A DNA stretch of 32,011 nt from NCBI RefSeq assembly GCF_002802985.1, contig NZ_NVPT01000048.1, forward strand, positions 1 to 32,011. Reading direction: 5' to 3'. Positions 13,801-22,696 of the stretch are shown piece by piece. How positions within the stretch are numbered: the first letter of the stretch is position 1; every line of letters begins with the position of its first letter. The notes under the pieces are model-generated. The model had not been told where the DNA came from. It searched no databases and worked only from the letters and a program-made list of their open reading frames with translations. The translations under genes were made by a program, and so were the position numbers. Source of the DNA: Geodermatophilus chilensis (GTDB lineage: Bacteria > Actinomycetota > Actinomycetes > Mycobacteriales > Geodermatophilaceae).

Positions 13801-16800
13801 GTGGCCGACCAGACAGACGACAGCACCACCACCCCGGCCGACGAGGGCCTCGACCCCGCGGCGCTGCCGCAGGGCACGGAGGTCACCGGGGCCGAGGACG
13901 AGCTCCGCGCCGCCGAGGCCGGCGAGGACGACGACGCCGGCGAGCAGGCCGCCGTCGCGGAGGAACCGGCCGCCGCGGAGGCGGAGGAGCCGGCCGCTGC
14001 GGAGGAGCCGGCCGCCGAGGAGGCGGAGGAGCCCGCGGCCGTCGAGCCCGAGGAGCCGCCGGTCTCCCGCTTCGGCGCCCAGTTCAGCTCCCCGGAGCCC
14101 ACCGCGGTCATCGCCCGTCCCCGCCGACGGGCCACCCGCCCGGCCGGCGCCGCCGTCCCCGATGACCACCCGCCCGTGCCGCCCGCGGCCCCGGCGATCC
14201 CGGCGTTCGTGAGCTTCGTCGCCCCCGCCGACACCGACGTCCCGCCGCCCCGCCGGCGCAGCCGCCGTCCGCTGGCCGAGTCGCCGGCGGTCGAGAAGCC
14301 CGACGTCGAGCCGGCCGAGGACACCGAGGACGAGACCCCGGCGCCGCGCTCGCGGCGCAGCCGCTCGCGCCGCCGCTCCGGCGGCGGGGACGAGACCCCT
14401 GCCACCGGCGAGGACGCCGGGACCGACACCGACCTCGACGAGGAGCGGACGGAGGCCGACGGCGACACCGGCGCGGACGACGGCGAGGACAACGGGGCCG
14501 GCGGCAGCCGGCGCCGCCGTCGGGGCCGCCGCGGCCGTGGCCGCGGGCGCAGCGGCGACGACGCCGCCGACACCGAGGGCGACGACGACTCCGCCGTCGA
14601 GGACACCGGCGACGAGGACACCGGCGACGAGCAGGGCGCCGACGACGAGCAGGGCGCCGACGACGACACCGAGGACGCCGACACCGACGCCGACAGCGGT
14701 GAGGACACCGCCGAGGGCGACGAGGGCGAGGGCGGCTCGAGCACCCGCCGCCGGCGCCGGCGCCGCCGCCGCGGGGGGACCGGGGAGGCCGGGGAGGCCG
14801 CCGCGGAGAACGACGACGACCGCCCCGAGCGGGCCGGCCGCAACGGCCGCACCACCAGCGATGACGACGTCAAGGGCGTCGCCGGTTCCACGCGGCTGGA
14901 GGCCAAGCGCCAGCGCCGCCGCGACGGCCGGGACAACGGCCGCCGCCGGGTGCCGATCCTCACCGAGGCCGAGTTCCTCGCCCGCCGCGAGGCGGTCGAC
15001 CGCAAGATGGTCATCCGCCAGCGCGGCGAGCGCACCCAGATCGCCGTCCTCGAGGACGACGTGCTCGTCGAGCATTACGTGACCCAGGCGCAGGCGACGT
15101 CCTTCGCCGGCAACGTCTACCTCGGCCGGGTGCAGAACGTGCTGCCCAGCATGGAGGCGGCGTTCGTCGACATCGGCAAGGGCCGCAACGCCGTCCTGTA
15201 CGCCGGTGAGGTCAACTGGGACGCCGCCGGGCTGACCGGCAAGCAGCGCTCCATCGAGCAGGCGCTGAAGTCCGGCGACAAGGTGCTGGTGCAGGTCACC
15301 AAGGACCCGATCGGCCACAAGGGCGCCCGGCTCACCCAGCAGGTCAACCTGCCCGGCCGGTTCCTGGTCTACGTGCCCGGCGGCTCGATGACCGGCATCA
15401 GCCGCAAGCTGCCCGACACCGAGCGGCAGCGGCTCAAGGACATCCTCAAGAAGATCGTCCCCGAGGACGCCGGCGTCATCATCCGCACCGCCGCCGAGGG
15501 GGCCTCCGAGGAGGAGCTGACCCGCGACGTCGCCCGCCTGCAGGCGCAGTGGGACGTCATCCAGCGGAAGGCGGAGTCCTCCTCCAACGCCCCGTCGCTG
15601 CTCTACGGCGAGCCCGACCTGGCCATCCGGGTCATCCGCGACGTCTTCAACGAGGACTTCAAGGAGCTCGTCGTCCAGGGCGACGACGCGTGGGACACCG
15701 TCGAGGCCTACGTCGCGCACGTCTCCCCGGAGCTGGTCGGCCGGCTGACCCGGTTCACCGGCGAGGGCGACGTCTTCCGCGACCTGCGCATCGACGAGCA
15801 GCTGACCAAGGCCCTGGACCGCAAGGTGTGGCTGCCCTCGGGCGGCTCGCTCGTCATCGACCGCACCGAGGCGATGACGGTCGTGGACGTCAACACCGGC
15901 AAGTTCACCGGCTCCGGCGGCAACCTCGAGCAGACCGTCACGCGCAACAACATGGAGGCGGCCGAGGAGATCGTCCGCCAGCTCCGGCTGCGCGACATCG
16001 GCGGCATCATCGTCATCGACTTCATCGACATGGTGCTCGAGAGCAACCGCGACCTGGTCCTGCGGCGGCTGACCGAGTGCCTGGGCCGCGACCGCACCAA
16101 GCACCAGGTCGCCGAGGTCACCTCGCTGGGCCTGGTGCAGATGACCCGCAAGCGGGTCGGCCAGGGGCTGCTCGAGGTCTTCTCCGAACCGTGCGAGCAC
16201 TGCCGCGGCCGGGGCGTGGTCGTGCAGCTCGACCCGGTGGACGAGAAGCGCCGGGGCAACGGCGGCGGGGGCACCAGCGGCGGCAGCGGTCGACGCGACC
16301 AGCAGCGCGGCGGGGGCGGCGGTGGCGGCAAGGAGAACGGCGCCAAGCCCGACGGCCAGAAGGACGCCGAGCCCGCCGAGACCGTGGCCGTCGGCGCCGA
16401 GGTGCCGGCAACGCCCGGCCCGGACGGCGACGGTGAGGGCCAGCGTTCCGGCGGCGGCCGGCGCAGCCGCGGGCGCCGCAACCGCAGCCAGTCCGGCGAG
16501 GAGCGCGCGGCCGAGGACGCCGCGGTGCTCGCCGCCGCCGACGAGGACGCCGGGAACGAGGACGCCGGGAACGAGGACGCCGGGAACGAGGACGTCGGGA
16601 ACCAGGACGTCGGGAACCAGGACGTCGGGAACCAGGACGCCGGGACCCCCGACGATGTGGTGGCCGGGGTCGAGCCCGACCAGCCCGACGCCGTGACCCC
16701 GGAGGTCACGCCCGGGCCCGTCGCCGAGGAGCCGGCTGCCGACCAGGCGCCGGAGCCCGCAGAGCCCGCGCAGGAGCCGGTGCCGGCCCAGCAGGCGCTC

Positions 16801-17076
16801 GCCGAGCCGTCGCTCGCCGAGCCGGTGGACCGGGCCACGGACGCCGTGCCGACCGACGACGAGGCCGTGCCCGCCGGTGCCGGCCCGGACGACCCCGGCC
16901 CCATGGACGCCGAACCCGCCGAGGAGCCGGCGACCGCCGACACGCCGTCGGCCGGGGGGACGGCGGGGGAGACGCAGGTGCCGCCGGCCGACGACGGTGG
17001 GGCAGCCACCGCGCCGGTCACCCGCCCGCGCCGCCGCCGGGCGGCCAGCCGGCCGGCCGGACCCCCGGCCTCCTAG
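13801..17076 (+). CDS. rne: Ribonuclease E/G family endoribonuclease
   Basis: The main endoribonuclease of mRNA decay and rRNA/tRNA processing, 1091 residues. The first ~380 residues are disordered: acidic Glu/Asp/Ala stretches broken by arginine clusters ([38 protein letters not shown]). The catalytic half begins at VPILTEAEFLARREAVDRKM (~383). It continues through the S1 domain around SFAGNVYLGRVQNVLPSMEAAFVD (~433) and the DNase I-like core with VVDVNTGKFTGSGGNLEQT (~695, first catalytic Asp) and IIVIDFIDM (second Asp). The zinc-link SEPCEHCRGRG is near 798. A further ~275-residue disordered tail follows with a repeat array. This layout, a catalytic core with disordered arms on both sides, is the actinobacterial form. 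The GTG start is set by AGGAGG 10 bases upstream. Confidence 0.93.
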   Translation: MADQTDDSTTTPADEGLDPAALPQGTEVTGAEDELRAAEAGEDDDAGEQAAVAEEPAAAEAEEPAAAEEPAAEEAEEPAAVEPEEPPVSRFGAQFSSPEPTAVIARPRRRATRPAGAAVPDDHPPVPPAAPAIPAFVSFVAPADTDVPPPRRRSRRPLAESPAVEKPDVEPAEDTEDETPAPRSRRSRSRRRSGGGDETPATGEDAGTDTDLDEERTEADGDTGADDGEDNGAGGSRRRRRGRRGRGRGRSGDDAADTEGDDDSAVEDTGDEDTGDEQGADDEQGADDDTEDADTDADSGEDTAEGDEGEGGSSTRRRRRRRRRGGTGEAGEAAAENDDDRPERAGRNGRTTSDDDVKGVAGSTRLEAKRQRRRDGRDNGRRRVPILTEAEFLARREAVDRKMVIRQRGERTQIAVLEDDVLVEHYVTQAQATSFAGNVYLGRVQNVLPSMEAAFVDIGKGRNAVLYAGEVNWDAAGLTGKQRSIEQALKSGDKVLVQVTKDPIGHKGARLTQQVNLPGRFLVYVPGGSMTGISRKLPDTERQRLKDILKKIVPEDAGVIIRTAAEGASEEELTRDVARLQAQWDVIQRKAESSSNAPSLLYGEPDLAIRVIRDVFNEDFKELVVQGDDAWDTVEAYVAHVSPELVGRLTRFTGEGDVFRDLRIDEQLTKALDRKVWLPSGGSLVIDRTEAMTVVDVNTGKFTGSGGNLEQTVTRNNMEAAEEIVRQLRLRDIGGIIVIDFIDMVLESNRDLVLRRLTECLGRDRTKHQVAEVTSLGLVQMTRKRVGQGLLEVFSEPCEHCRGRGVVVQLDPVDEKRRGNGGGGTSGGSGRRDQQRGGGGGGGKENGAKPDGQKDAEPAETVAVGAEVPATPGPDGDGEGQRSGGGRRSRGRRNRSQSGEERAAEDAAVLAAADEDAGNEDAGNEDAGNEDVGNQDVGNQDVGNQDAGTPDDVVAGVEPDQPDAVTPEVTPGPVAEEPAADQAPEPAEPAQEPVPAQQALAEPSLAEPVDRATDAVPTDDEAVPAGAGPDDPGPMDAEPAEEPATADTPSAGGTAGETQVPPADDGGAATAPVTRPRRRRAASRPAGPPAS
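16543..16647 (+). repeat. Seven 15-bp tandem repeats inside the RNase E tail
   Basis: Seven consecutive 15-base units of the type GAGGACGCCGGGAAC run without gaps. The first three are identical. The fourth has T for C, the fifth and sixth begin with CAG and keep the T, and the last reverts to C and ends ACC. Translated, they give the pentapeptide E/Q-D-A/V-G-N repeated in the acidic C-terminal tail. The unit length keeps the frame, so copy number can change without breaking the protein; the near-identity points to recent expansion by slippage. Confidence 0.85.
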
Positions 17077-17080
17077 AAAG

Positions 17081-17175
17081 AGGACCTCCCTGCCCCCCGC
17101 CACTCGCAAGCTCGCGGCGGGACCCTGCAGGGAGGCCGGGGGTCCGGGCCGGGGGCAGGGGGTCCTTCTCCTTCC
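17081..17175 (+). terminator. Nested hairpin terminator after rne
   Basis: Just after the rne stop, CCTCCCTGC (17085-17093) pairs with GCAGGGAGG (17127-17135). Inside this, CCCGCC (17096-17101) pairs with GGCGGG (17116-17121) around a loop reading ACTCGCAAGCTCGC. A further downstream segment GGGGGCAGGGGGTCC (17151-17165) could compete for the left arm. There is no long T-run, only TTCTCCTTCC. The design, opening with AAAGAGGACC, is shared with the element after rpmA. Confidence 0.65.
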
Positions 17176-17204
17176 CCCGTTCGACCGGGTCCCGGCCGCT
17201 CGGG

Positions 17205-17340
17205 TACGCTGGTCGGGTTGCACCGCCCCGGTGCCGCGCACCTCCGGGTGCCGCCTGGGAGGCGGGCAGCCCGTCCAGCACCCGGCGCCTGGCGTCCGGG
17301 CGCACGCAGGACACGTCAGAGGCTATCGAGGAGTTCAGTG
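17205..17340 (+). promoter_or_regulatory. rplU-rpmA promoter and structured leader
   Basis: TACGCT at 17205-17210 is a good -10 element and would start RNA near 17217, giving a leader of about 124 bases. The leader holds two adjacent hairpins, GCACC-TCCG-GGTGC (17238-17251) and CCGCCT-GGG-AGGCGG (17251-17265). It ends with GAGGAG (17328-17333) as Shine-Dalgarno 7 bases before the GTG. Leaders of ribosomal protein operons are often binding sites for the encoded protein; that is an inference here. Confidence 0.5.
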
Positions 17341-17652
17341 GTGTACGCAGTCGTGAAGGCCGGTGGCCGGCAGCACAAGGTGGCCGTGGGCGACCGGTTC
17401 ACGGTCAACCGTCTCGTGGGTGAGGCGGGCGACACCGTCACCCTCCCGGCCCTGCTCCTGGTCGACGGGGACACCGTCACCAGCGACGCGGAGACGCTGG
17501 CCGGCGTGACCGTGACCGGCGAGATCATCGGCCACGGCAAGGGCCCGAAGATCCGCATCCACAAGTTCAAGAACAAGACCGGCTACCACAAGCGTCAGGG
17601 GCACCGTCAGCCCCTCACCGACGTCGTGGTCCGCGACATCACGAAGGGCTGA
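17341..17652 (+). CDS. rplU: 50S ribosomal protein L21
   Basis: A structural protein of the large ribosomal subunit that binds 23S rRNA. The 103-residue sequence begins [22 protein letters not shown] and ends with the signature [37 protein letters not shown], both diagnostic. Two GTG codons are adjacent (17338 and 17341); the second is chosen because GAGGAG is 7 bases upstream and family members start with M/V-Y-A. It is followed after 7 bases by rpmA, the usual L21-L27 operon. Confidence 0.97.
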   Translation: MYAVVKAGGRQHKVAVGDRFTVNRLVGEAGDTVTLPALLLVDGDTVTSDAETLAGVTVTGEIIGHGKGPKIRIHKFKNKTGYHKRQGHRQPLTDVVVRDITKG

Positions 17653-17659
17653 CGCCGAC

Positions 17660-17917
17660 ATGGCACACAAGAAGGGCGCCTCGTCCTCCCGCAACGGCCG
17701 CGACTCGAACGCGCAGCGCCTCGGCGTCAAGCGCTTCGGGGGTCAGGTCGTGAAGGCCGGCGAGATCATCGTGCGCCAGCGCGGTACCCACTTCCACCCG
17801 GGCCTGGGCGTCGGCCGCGGCGGCGACGACACGCTGTTCGCGCTGCAGCCCGGTGCGGTCACCTTCGGCACGCGGCGGGGACGCAAGACGGTCTCCATCT
17901 CCGCGGTCGAGGCCTGA
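17660..17917 (+). CDS. rpmA: 50S ribosomal protein L27
   Basis: A large-subunit protein whose N-terminal arm reaches toward the peptidyl transferase centre. The 85 residues begin [29 protein letters not shown] and include [24 protein letters not shown], all typical. The start methionine is followed directly by Ala-His-Lys-Lys, so there is no cleaved N-terminal extension of the Firmicutes kind. It is cotranscribed with rplU (7-base gap) and followed by a hairpin element. Confidence 0.97.
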   Translation: MAHKKGASSSRNGRDSNAQRLGVKRFGGQVVKAGEIIVRQRGTHFHPGLGVGRGGDDTLFALQPGAVTFGTRRGRKTVSISAVEA

Positions 17918-17920
17918 AAG

Positions 17921-17973
17921 AGGACCCCGTCCTCCTCACCGCTCGCAGGCTCGCGGTGAGCCTCTGGACGGGG
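17921..17973 (+). terminator. Nested hairpin terminator after rpmA
   Basis: The outer stem CCCCGTCC (17925-17932) pairs with GGACGGGG (17966-17973). The inner stem CTCACCGC (17935-17942) pairs with GCGGTGAG (17953-17960) around the loop TCGCAGGCTC. It begins with the same AAAGAGGACC stretch, and has almost the same inner loop, as the element after rne. It would end the rplU-rpmA transcript before obg. Confidence 0.7.
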
Positions 17974-18077
17974 CCGGCCCCGGACGGGGCCGCCGCACAC
18001 CCACCACGCGCACGAGCGCACGGGCTACCCGGCCCGTGCGCTCGTCGCGCTTGAGAGAAGGAAGAGGCGGCGCGGAG

Positions 18078-19574
18078 ATGGCCGCTTTCGTCGACCGCGT
18101 GGTCGTGCACGTCGCCGCCGGCAACGGCGGGCACGGCGTCGCCTCGATCCACCGCGAGAAGTTCAAGCCGCTCGGCGGCCCCGACGGGGGCAACGGCGGC
18201 AACGGCGGGAACGTCGTCCTCGAGGTGGACCCCAGCGTGCACACGCTGCTGGACTTCCACCACCGCCCGCACCAGAAGGCCGGCAACGGCCGCCCCGGTG
18301 AGGGCAGCAACCGCCACGGCGCCCGCGGCGAGGACCGCGTGCTGCGGGTCCCCGCCGGCACCGTGGTCAGCACGCCCGACGGCCGGGTGATCGCCGACCT
18401 GGTCGGCGCCGGCACCCGGGTCGTCCTCGCGCACGGCGGCAAGGGCGGCCTGGGCAACGCCGCGCTGGCCAACGCCCGGCGCAAGGCCCCCGGCTTCGCG
18501 CTGCTCGGCGAGCCGGGCGAGGCGTTCGACGCCGTGATCGAGCTCAAGAGCATCGCCGACGTCGGCCTGGTCGGGTTCCCCTCGGCGGGCAAGTCCTCGC
18601 TGATCGCGGCCATGTCCGCGGCGCGACCGAAGATCGCCGACTACCCGTTCACCACGCTGGTGCCCAACCTCGGCGTCGTCCGCGCCGGCGACACCGTCTT
18701 CACGATGGCCGACGTCCCCGGGCTGATCCCCGGCGCCTCCGAGGGCCGCGGGCTGGGCCTGGAGTTCCTCCGCCACATCGAGCGCTGCGCGGTACTGGTG
18801 CACGTCGTCGACATGGCCACGATGGAGCCCGGCCGCGACCCCGAGAGCGACATCGAGGCGCTGCAGCACGAGCTGGCGCAGTACCGCGCGGACCTCGTCG
18901 ACCGGCTGCGGGTCGCCGTCCTCAACAAGGTCGACGTCCCGGACGCGCGCGAGCTGGTCGACCTGGTGCGCGAGCCGCTGGAGCAGCGCGGCCTGCAGGT
19001 GTTCCCGGTGAGCGCGGCGACCGGCGAGGGGCTGCGCGAGCTCGGCTTCGCGCTGGCCGCGGCCGTCGAGGAGTACCGCGCCGCGCTGCCCGAGCCCGAG
19101 CCGGTGCGGGTGACCCTCACCCCGCGGGCGGTCGACGACAGCGGCTTCACCGTCGAGCGCGACCTCGACGACGAGGGCGCGTTCACCGTGCGCGGCGTCA
19201 AGCCCGAGCGCTGGGTCCGCCAGACCGACTTCACCAACGACGAGGCGGTGGGCTTCCTCGCCGACCGGCTCAACCGGCTTGGCGTCGAGGACGCCCTGCA
19301 GGAGGCCGGCGCGCAGGAGGGCGACACCATCGTCATCGGCGACGTCGCCTTCGACTTCGTGCCGACGCTGCCGGCCGGCACGCTGAGCGTCGAGGAGACC
19401 GCCGGGCTCGGCGGGCGGGGCACCGACTCCCGCATCGACGCCCCGCACCGGGTGCGCGCGGAGGAGCGGCTGGCCGCGAAGAAGGCCCGCCGCGTGCCCT
19501 ACGAGCTCACCGAGACCTGGACCGACGACGACCTGCCCGACGACGCCCTGCCCGACGGGGACGACGACGCATGA
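18078..19574 (+). CDS. obg: GTPase Obg/CgtA
   Basis: An essential GTPase that binds the 50S subunit late in assembly and links to stress signalling. The 498-residue protein has the glycine-rich Obg fold first ([38 protein letters not shown]…). The G domain follows with G1 [10 protein letters not shown]2 [12 protein letters not shown]3 [17 protein letters not shown]4 NKVD and G5 [10 protein letters not shown]-terminal OCT domain around residues 350-430 ([42 protein letters not shown]) is typical of gram-positives. The acidic tail ends DDDA. The ATG follows a purine-rich stretch with GGCGCGGAG. Its stop overlaps the proB start by 4 bases (ATGA), as in many actinobacteria. Confidence 0.96.
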   Translation: MAAFVDRVVVHVAAGNGGHGVASIHREKFKPLGGPDGGNGGNGGNVVLEVDPSVHTLLDFHHRPHQKAGNGRPGEGSNRHGARGEDRVLRVPAGTVVSTPDGRVIADLVGAGTRVVLAHGGKGGLGNAALANARRKAPGFALLGEPGEAFDAVIELKSIADVGLVGFPSAGKSSLIAAMSAARPKIADYPFTTLVPNLGVVRAGDTVFTMADVPGLIPGASEGRGLGLEFLRHIERCAVLVHVVDMATMEPGRDPESDIEALQHELAQYRADLVDRLRVAVLNKVDVPDARELVDLVREPLEQRGLQVFPVSAATGEGLRELGFALAAAVEEYRAALPEPEPVRVTLTPRAVDDSGFTVERDLDDEGAFTVRGVKPERWVRQTDFTNDEAVGFLADRLNRLGVEDALQEAGAQEGDTIVIGDVAFDFVPTLPAGTLSVEETAGLGGRGTDSRIDAPHRVRAEERLAAKKARRVPYELTETWTDDDLPDDALPDGDDDA

Positions 19575-20692
19575 GCCTGCGCGCGGAGATCGCCGGTGCG
19601 CGGCGGGTCGTGGTCAAGGTCGGCTCCTCGTCGCTGACCAGCCTGCCCGGCGGGCTGGACGAGCAGCGGCTGGCCGCCCTCGTCGACGTCCTCGGGGCGG
19701 TGCACGCGCAGGGCCGCGAGGTCGTCCTCGTCTCCTCGGGGGCGATCGCCGCCGGCCTGGCCCCGCTCGGGGTCGGCGGCCGGCCGCGGGACCTCGCCAC
19801 CGCCCAGGCCGCCGCCAGCGTGGGCCAGCTGCGGCTGGTGCAGACCTACGCCGACGCCTTCGCCCGGCACGAGGTCACCGTCGGCCAGGTGCTGCTGACC
19901 GCTGACGACCTCACCCGGCGCAGCCACTACCGCAACGCGCAGCGGACGCTGGAGCGGCTGCTGACCCTGGGCGTGCTGCCGATCGTCAACGAGAACGACA
20001 CGGTCGCCACCGAGGAGATCCGCTTCGGCGACAACGACCGGCTGGCCGCGCTCGTCGCGCACGTCGCCCGGGCCGACGCGCTGCTGCTGTTCAGCGACGT
20101 CGACGGCGTCTACGACGGCGACCCGCGCCAGGGCCCCGCGCAGCTGATCGACACCGTGCGCGACCCCGCGGACCTCGGCGAGGTCACCCTCGGCACCGCC
20201 CGCCGCAACGGCGTGGGCACCGGGGGGATGGCCACCAAGGTCGAGGCCGCGCTGATCGCCGCGCACGCCGGCGTCCCCGTCGTCGTCACCTCGACCGCCC
20301 AGGCCGCCGCCGCGCTGGCCGGGGAGGCGGTCGGCACCCGGTTCGCCGTCATGGGGCCGCGGCCCCGCGCCCGCCAGTTCTGGCTGCGCTTCGCCACCCG
20401 CCCGCGCGGCCGGCTGCACCTCGACGAGGGCGCGGTCCGGGCGCTGCGCGAGCGGGGCGCCTCGCTGCTCCCGGCCGGCATCACCGACGTGGCGGGGGAG
20501 TTCCTCGCCGACGACCCCGTGGAGCTGGTCGGCCCCGACGGCGTCGTGGTCGCCCGCGGGCTGGTCGCCTACGACGCCCGGGAGCTCCCGCCGCTGCTGG
20601 GCCGCAAGACCAGCGAGCTGGACCCGGAGTACCAGCGCGAGATCGTGCACCGCGACGAGATGGTGCTGGTGAGGCGCCCGTCCCTGGGCTGA
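19571..20692 (+). CDS. proB: Glutamate 5-kinase
   Basis: This is the first step of proline synthesis: ATP-dependent phosphorylation of glutamate to gamma-glutamyl phosphate, passed to ProA. The 373-residue protein has the amino-acid kinase domain with [61 protein letters not shown] and [14 protein letters not shown]-terminal PUA domain follows from about residue 280 ([33 protein letters not shown]). It is coupled to obg by a 4-base overlap. The matching proA lies about 10 kb downstream, at 30601. Confidence 0.96.
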   Translation: MSLRAEIAGARRVVVKVGSSSLTSLPGGLDEQRLAALVDVLGAVHAQGREVVLVSSGAIAAGLAPLGVGGRPRDLATAQAAASVGQLRLVQTYADAFARHEVTVGQVLLTADDLTRRSHYRNAQRTLERLLTLGVLPIVNENDTVATEEIRFGDNDRLAALVAHVARADALLLFSDVDGVYDGDPRQGPAQLIDTVRDPADLGEVTLGTARRNGVGTGGMATKVEAALIAAHAGVPVVVTSTAQAAAALAGEAVGTRFAVMGPRPRARQFWLRFATRPRGRLHLDEGAVRALRERGASLLPAGITDVAGEFLADDPVELVGPDGVVVARGLVAYDARELPPLLGRKTSELDPEYQREIVHRDEMVLVRRPSLG

Positions 20693-20705
20693 GAGACTGG
20701 GCTGC

Positions 20706-21191
20706 GTGACGATCCGTCCCATCCGCGAGCTCGGTGACCCGGTCCTCCGCACGCCCGCCGACGAGGTGCGCAGCTTCGACAAGGAGCTGGCCGCGCTCGT
20801 GCGCGACCTGGAGGACACCGTCGCCGACCCCGGCCGGGCCGGCGTCGCCGCGCCGCAGATCGGCGTGGGGCTGCGGGCGTTCTCCTACAACGTCGACGGG
20901 CGCATCGGGCACGTGGTCAACCCGCGGCTCGTGGAGCTGTCCGAGGAGACCCAGGACGGCGACGAGGGGTGCCTGTCCATCCCCGGCATCTGGGCGCCCA
21001 CGGTGCGGGCCATGCACGCCGTCGTCGAGGGCTTCGACGTGCACGGCGAGCCGGTGCGGCTCGAGGGCACCGGCCTGATGGCCCGCGCGCTGCAGCACGA
21101 GGTGGACCACCTGGACGGCAAGGTCTTCCTCGACCGCCTCGCCGGCGAGGCCCGCAAGGCCGCGCTGCGTGCGCTGCGGGACCGCGGCTGA
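20706..21191 (+). CDS. def: Peptide deformylase
   Basis: It removes the formyl group from the N-terminal methionine of new proteins, using an iron or other divalent metal. The 161-residue enzyme has the three family motifs: GVAAPQIGV (motif 1), EGCLSIPG (motif 2, metal-binding Cys) and QHEVDHLDG (motif 3, two metal-binding His and the catalytic Glu). It is short compared with the longest actinobacterial Defs but complete. The GTG at 20706 gives MTIRPIRELGDPVLR; GAGACT lies exactly 7 bases upstream and may serve as the -10 element of a leaderless transcript. Confidence 0.95.
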   Translation: MTIRPIRELGDPVLRTPADEVRSFDKELAALVRDLEDTVADPGRAGVAAPQIGVGLRAFSYNVDGRIGHVVNPRLVELSEETQDGDEGCLSIPGIWAPTVRAMHAVVEGFDVHGEPVRLEGTGLMARALQHEVDHLDGKVFLDRLAGEARKAALRALRDRG

Positions 21192-21296
21192 CGTACCGGG
21201 CCCGGAGCCGGAGGCCTCGACCGCCGACACCGGGCGGCCTGCCGTCCGCAGCGGACTGCGCTCCCGGCTCGCGCGGCACGGCCGCTGACCTGCCCG

Positions 21297-21302
21297 TACG
21301 GT
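21297..21302 (+). promoter_or_regulatory. -10 element of a probable leaderless promoter
   Basis: TACGGT is followed by exactly seven bases and then the GTG at 21310. The GTG at 21301 lies inside this hexamer, which argues for 21310 as the true start of the PEP mutase family gene. Confidence 0.5.
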
Positions 21303-21309
21303 GACCCGC

Positions 21310-22092
21310 GTGACCGACCTCGCCACCCGCGCACGCACCCTCCTCGACCTGCACACCGCCCCGGAGATCCTGGTCCTCGCCAACGTGTGGGACGTCGTCT
21401 CCGCGCAGGTCGTGGCCGCCACCGAGGGGGTGCGCGCCCTGGCCACCGCCAGCCACGGCATCGCCTCGACCTTCGGCTACGAGGACGGCGAGAACATCCC
21501 GCTCGACCTGCACCTGGACATGGTCGGCCGGATCACCGCCGCCGTGGACCTGCCGGTGAGCATGGACTTCGAGGCCGGCTACGGGGACGCCGGGGAGACC
21601 GCCCGGCGCGCCATCGAGAAGGGCGTCGTCGGCGGCAACCTCGAGGACCAGATGAAGCCGCTGGACGAGTCCGTCGCCGCCGTCGAGGCGGTGCTGCGCG
21701 CCGGCCGGGACGCCGGGATCGACTTCGTGCTCAACGCCCGCACCGACACCTTCGTCCGCGCCGCCGAGGGCGCCGACCGCGGCGAGCTCGTGGCCGAGGC
21801 GATCCGCCGCGGCCGGGCCTACCTGGAGGCCGGTGCGCCCGTTGTCTTCGTCCCGCGCCTGGTCGACCGCGACGAGATCGCGGCCGTCGTCGAGGGCCTC
21901 GGCCGCAACAGGCTGACGCTGATCAGTGTGCCCGGCGCCTCCCTGCCGGCCCGCGAGATGCAGGAGCTCGGCGTGGCCCGCGTCTCCACCGGCCCCTTCA
22001 CGCAGCGGGTCGCGCTGACCGCGCTGCAGGACGCCGCGGCCGCGATGGTCGCCGGCGGCACCCTCCCGCCCGGTACCCGCGCACTGAACTGA
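21310..22092 (+). CDS. Isocitrate lyase/PEP mutase family protein
   Basis: A 260-residue TIM-barrel enzyme of the isocitrate lyase/phosphoenolpyruvate mutase superfamily, which makes or breaks C-C or C-P bonds next to a carboxylate with Mg2+. Visible features: ILVLANVWDVVSAQVVAATEGVRALATAS near the N-terminus, then LPVSMDFEAGYGD (metal-binding Asp/Glu), GGNLEDQMKPL and FVLNARTDTFVRA. It lacks the K-K-C-G-H motif of true isocitrate lyase and is far shorter, so that reaction is unlikely; methylisocitrate lyase would also carry a KRCGH-type loop. The exact substrate is unknown; oxaloacetate decarboxylase-like and phosphonate activities occur in the group. A strong hairpin separates it from the convergent ribosomal operon. 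Confidence 0.85.
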   Translation: MTDLATRARTLLDLHTAPEILVLANVWDVVSAQVVAATEGVRALATASHGIASTFGYEDGENIPLDLHLDMVGRITAAVDLPVSMDFEAGYGDAGETARRAIEKGVVGGNLEDQMKPLDESVAAVEAVLRAGRDAGIDFVLNARTDTFVRAAEGADRGELVAEAIRRGRAYLEAGAPVVFVPRLVDRDEIAAVVEGLGRNRLTLISVPGASLPAREMQELGVARVSTGPFTQRVALTALQDAAAAMVAGGTLPPGTRALN

Positions 22093-22134
22093 CCCGGTCG
22101 GCCGGCCGGGGAGGTCAGCCCCGGGGGGCGCCGG

Positions 22135-22165
22135 TCGGTCGCCCGCCGGTGCGGCGGGCGACCGA
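22135..22165. terminator. Bidirectional hairpin terminator between convergent operons
   Basis: A perfect 13-base stem, TCGGTCGCCCGCC (22135-22147) and GGCGGGCGACCGA (22153-22165), encloses a 5-base loop GGTGC. It lies between the PEP mutase family stop and the stop of the minus-strand S18 gene, and can end transcripts from either side. No T-run is present. Confidence 0.75.
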
Positions 22166-22171
22166 GCGCGG

Positions 22172-22396
22172 TCAGCGCCGTCCCGAGGTGGGGTACGGAA
22201 GGAGGGCCATCTCCCGCGCGGTGGCGGTGGCGCGGGCCACCCGCCGCTGCTGCTGCGCGTCCAGGCCGGTGACCCGGCGGGCGCGGATCTTCCCCCGGTC
22301 GGAGAGGAAGGTCCGCAGCAGCGCGACATCGGTGTAGGAGATCGGGCCGTCGATGCGCCGCTGCCGGCGCGTCCGGGGCGTGCGGGCGAGGCTCAC
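22172..22396 (-). CDS. rpsR: 30S ribosomal protein S18, zinc-independent paralogue
   Basis: A small-subunit protein next to S6. The 74 residues contain the S18 core [56 protein letters not shown]. There is no cysteine at all, whereas the housekeeping actinobacterial S18 is a zinc-binding (C+) form, so this is a C- paralogue. It is the last gene of a four-gene minus-strand operon and overlaps rpsN by 4 bases. Such paralogues are induced by zinc shortage through Zur and replace the zinc-holding versions, freeing zinc. Confidence 0.93.
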   Translation of the reverse strand: MSLARTPRTRRQRRIDGPISYTDVALLRTFLSDRGKIRARRVTGLDAQQQRRVARATATAREMALLPYPTSGRR

Positions 22397-22695
22397 CAGC
22401 TGGCCTTCCGGATGCCCGGCAGCTCGCCGGCGTGGGCCATCGCGCGGAACCGCACCCGGGAGAGCCCGAACGCCCTGAGGTGCCCGCGCGGGCGGCCGTC
22501 CACGACGTCGCGGTTGCGCAGCCGGGTGGGGCTGGCGTCGCGGGGCAGCCGCTGCAGCCCGCGCTGGGCGTCGGCGCGCTCCTCCGGTGTGGCGGCGGTC
22601 CGGACGGCGGTCTTCAGGGCCGCTCGGCGCTCGGCGTACCGGGCGACCACCTCCCTGCGCTGCCGGTCCCGGACGGTCTTCGAGGTCTTGGCCAT
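22393..22695 (-). CDS. rpsN: 30S ribosomal protein S14, zinc-independent paralogue
   Basis: A small-subunit protein of the head domain. The sequence is 100 residues, the length of the C- (long) form, not the ~61-residue zinc-binding form. It begins [24 protein letters not shown] and ends [33 protein letters not shown], the standard S14 end. No cysteines are present. It overlaps rpsR by 4 bases and follows rpmG after a single base, so the operon is tightly coupled. Confidence 0.95.
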   Translation of the reverse strand: MAKTSKTVRDRQRREVVARYAERRAALKTAVRTAATPEERADAQRGLQRLPRDASPTRLRNRDVVDGRPRGHLRAFGLSRVRFRAMAHAGELPGIRKASW

Positions 22696-22696
22696 G

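Noticed and set aside
16543-16647. Possible CRISPR array
   Set aside because: The repeats are contiguous 15-base units without spacers and lie within a protein-coding frame.
12964-17241. Minus-strand frame of over 1400 codons opposite rne and DUF2344
   Set aside because: It is a GC-driven shadow; its glycine/valine/leucine repeats mirror the acidic and Arg-rich stretches of RNase E.
21244-21256. Palindrome GTCCGC-A-GCGGAC between def and the next gene
   Set aside because: It is short and of a kind expected by chance at this GC; it is not strong enough to call a terminator or operator.
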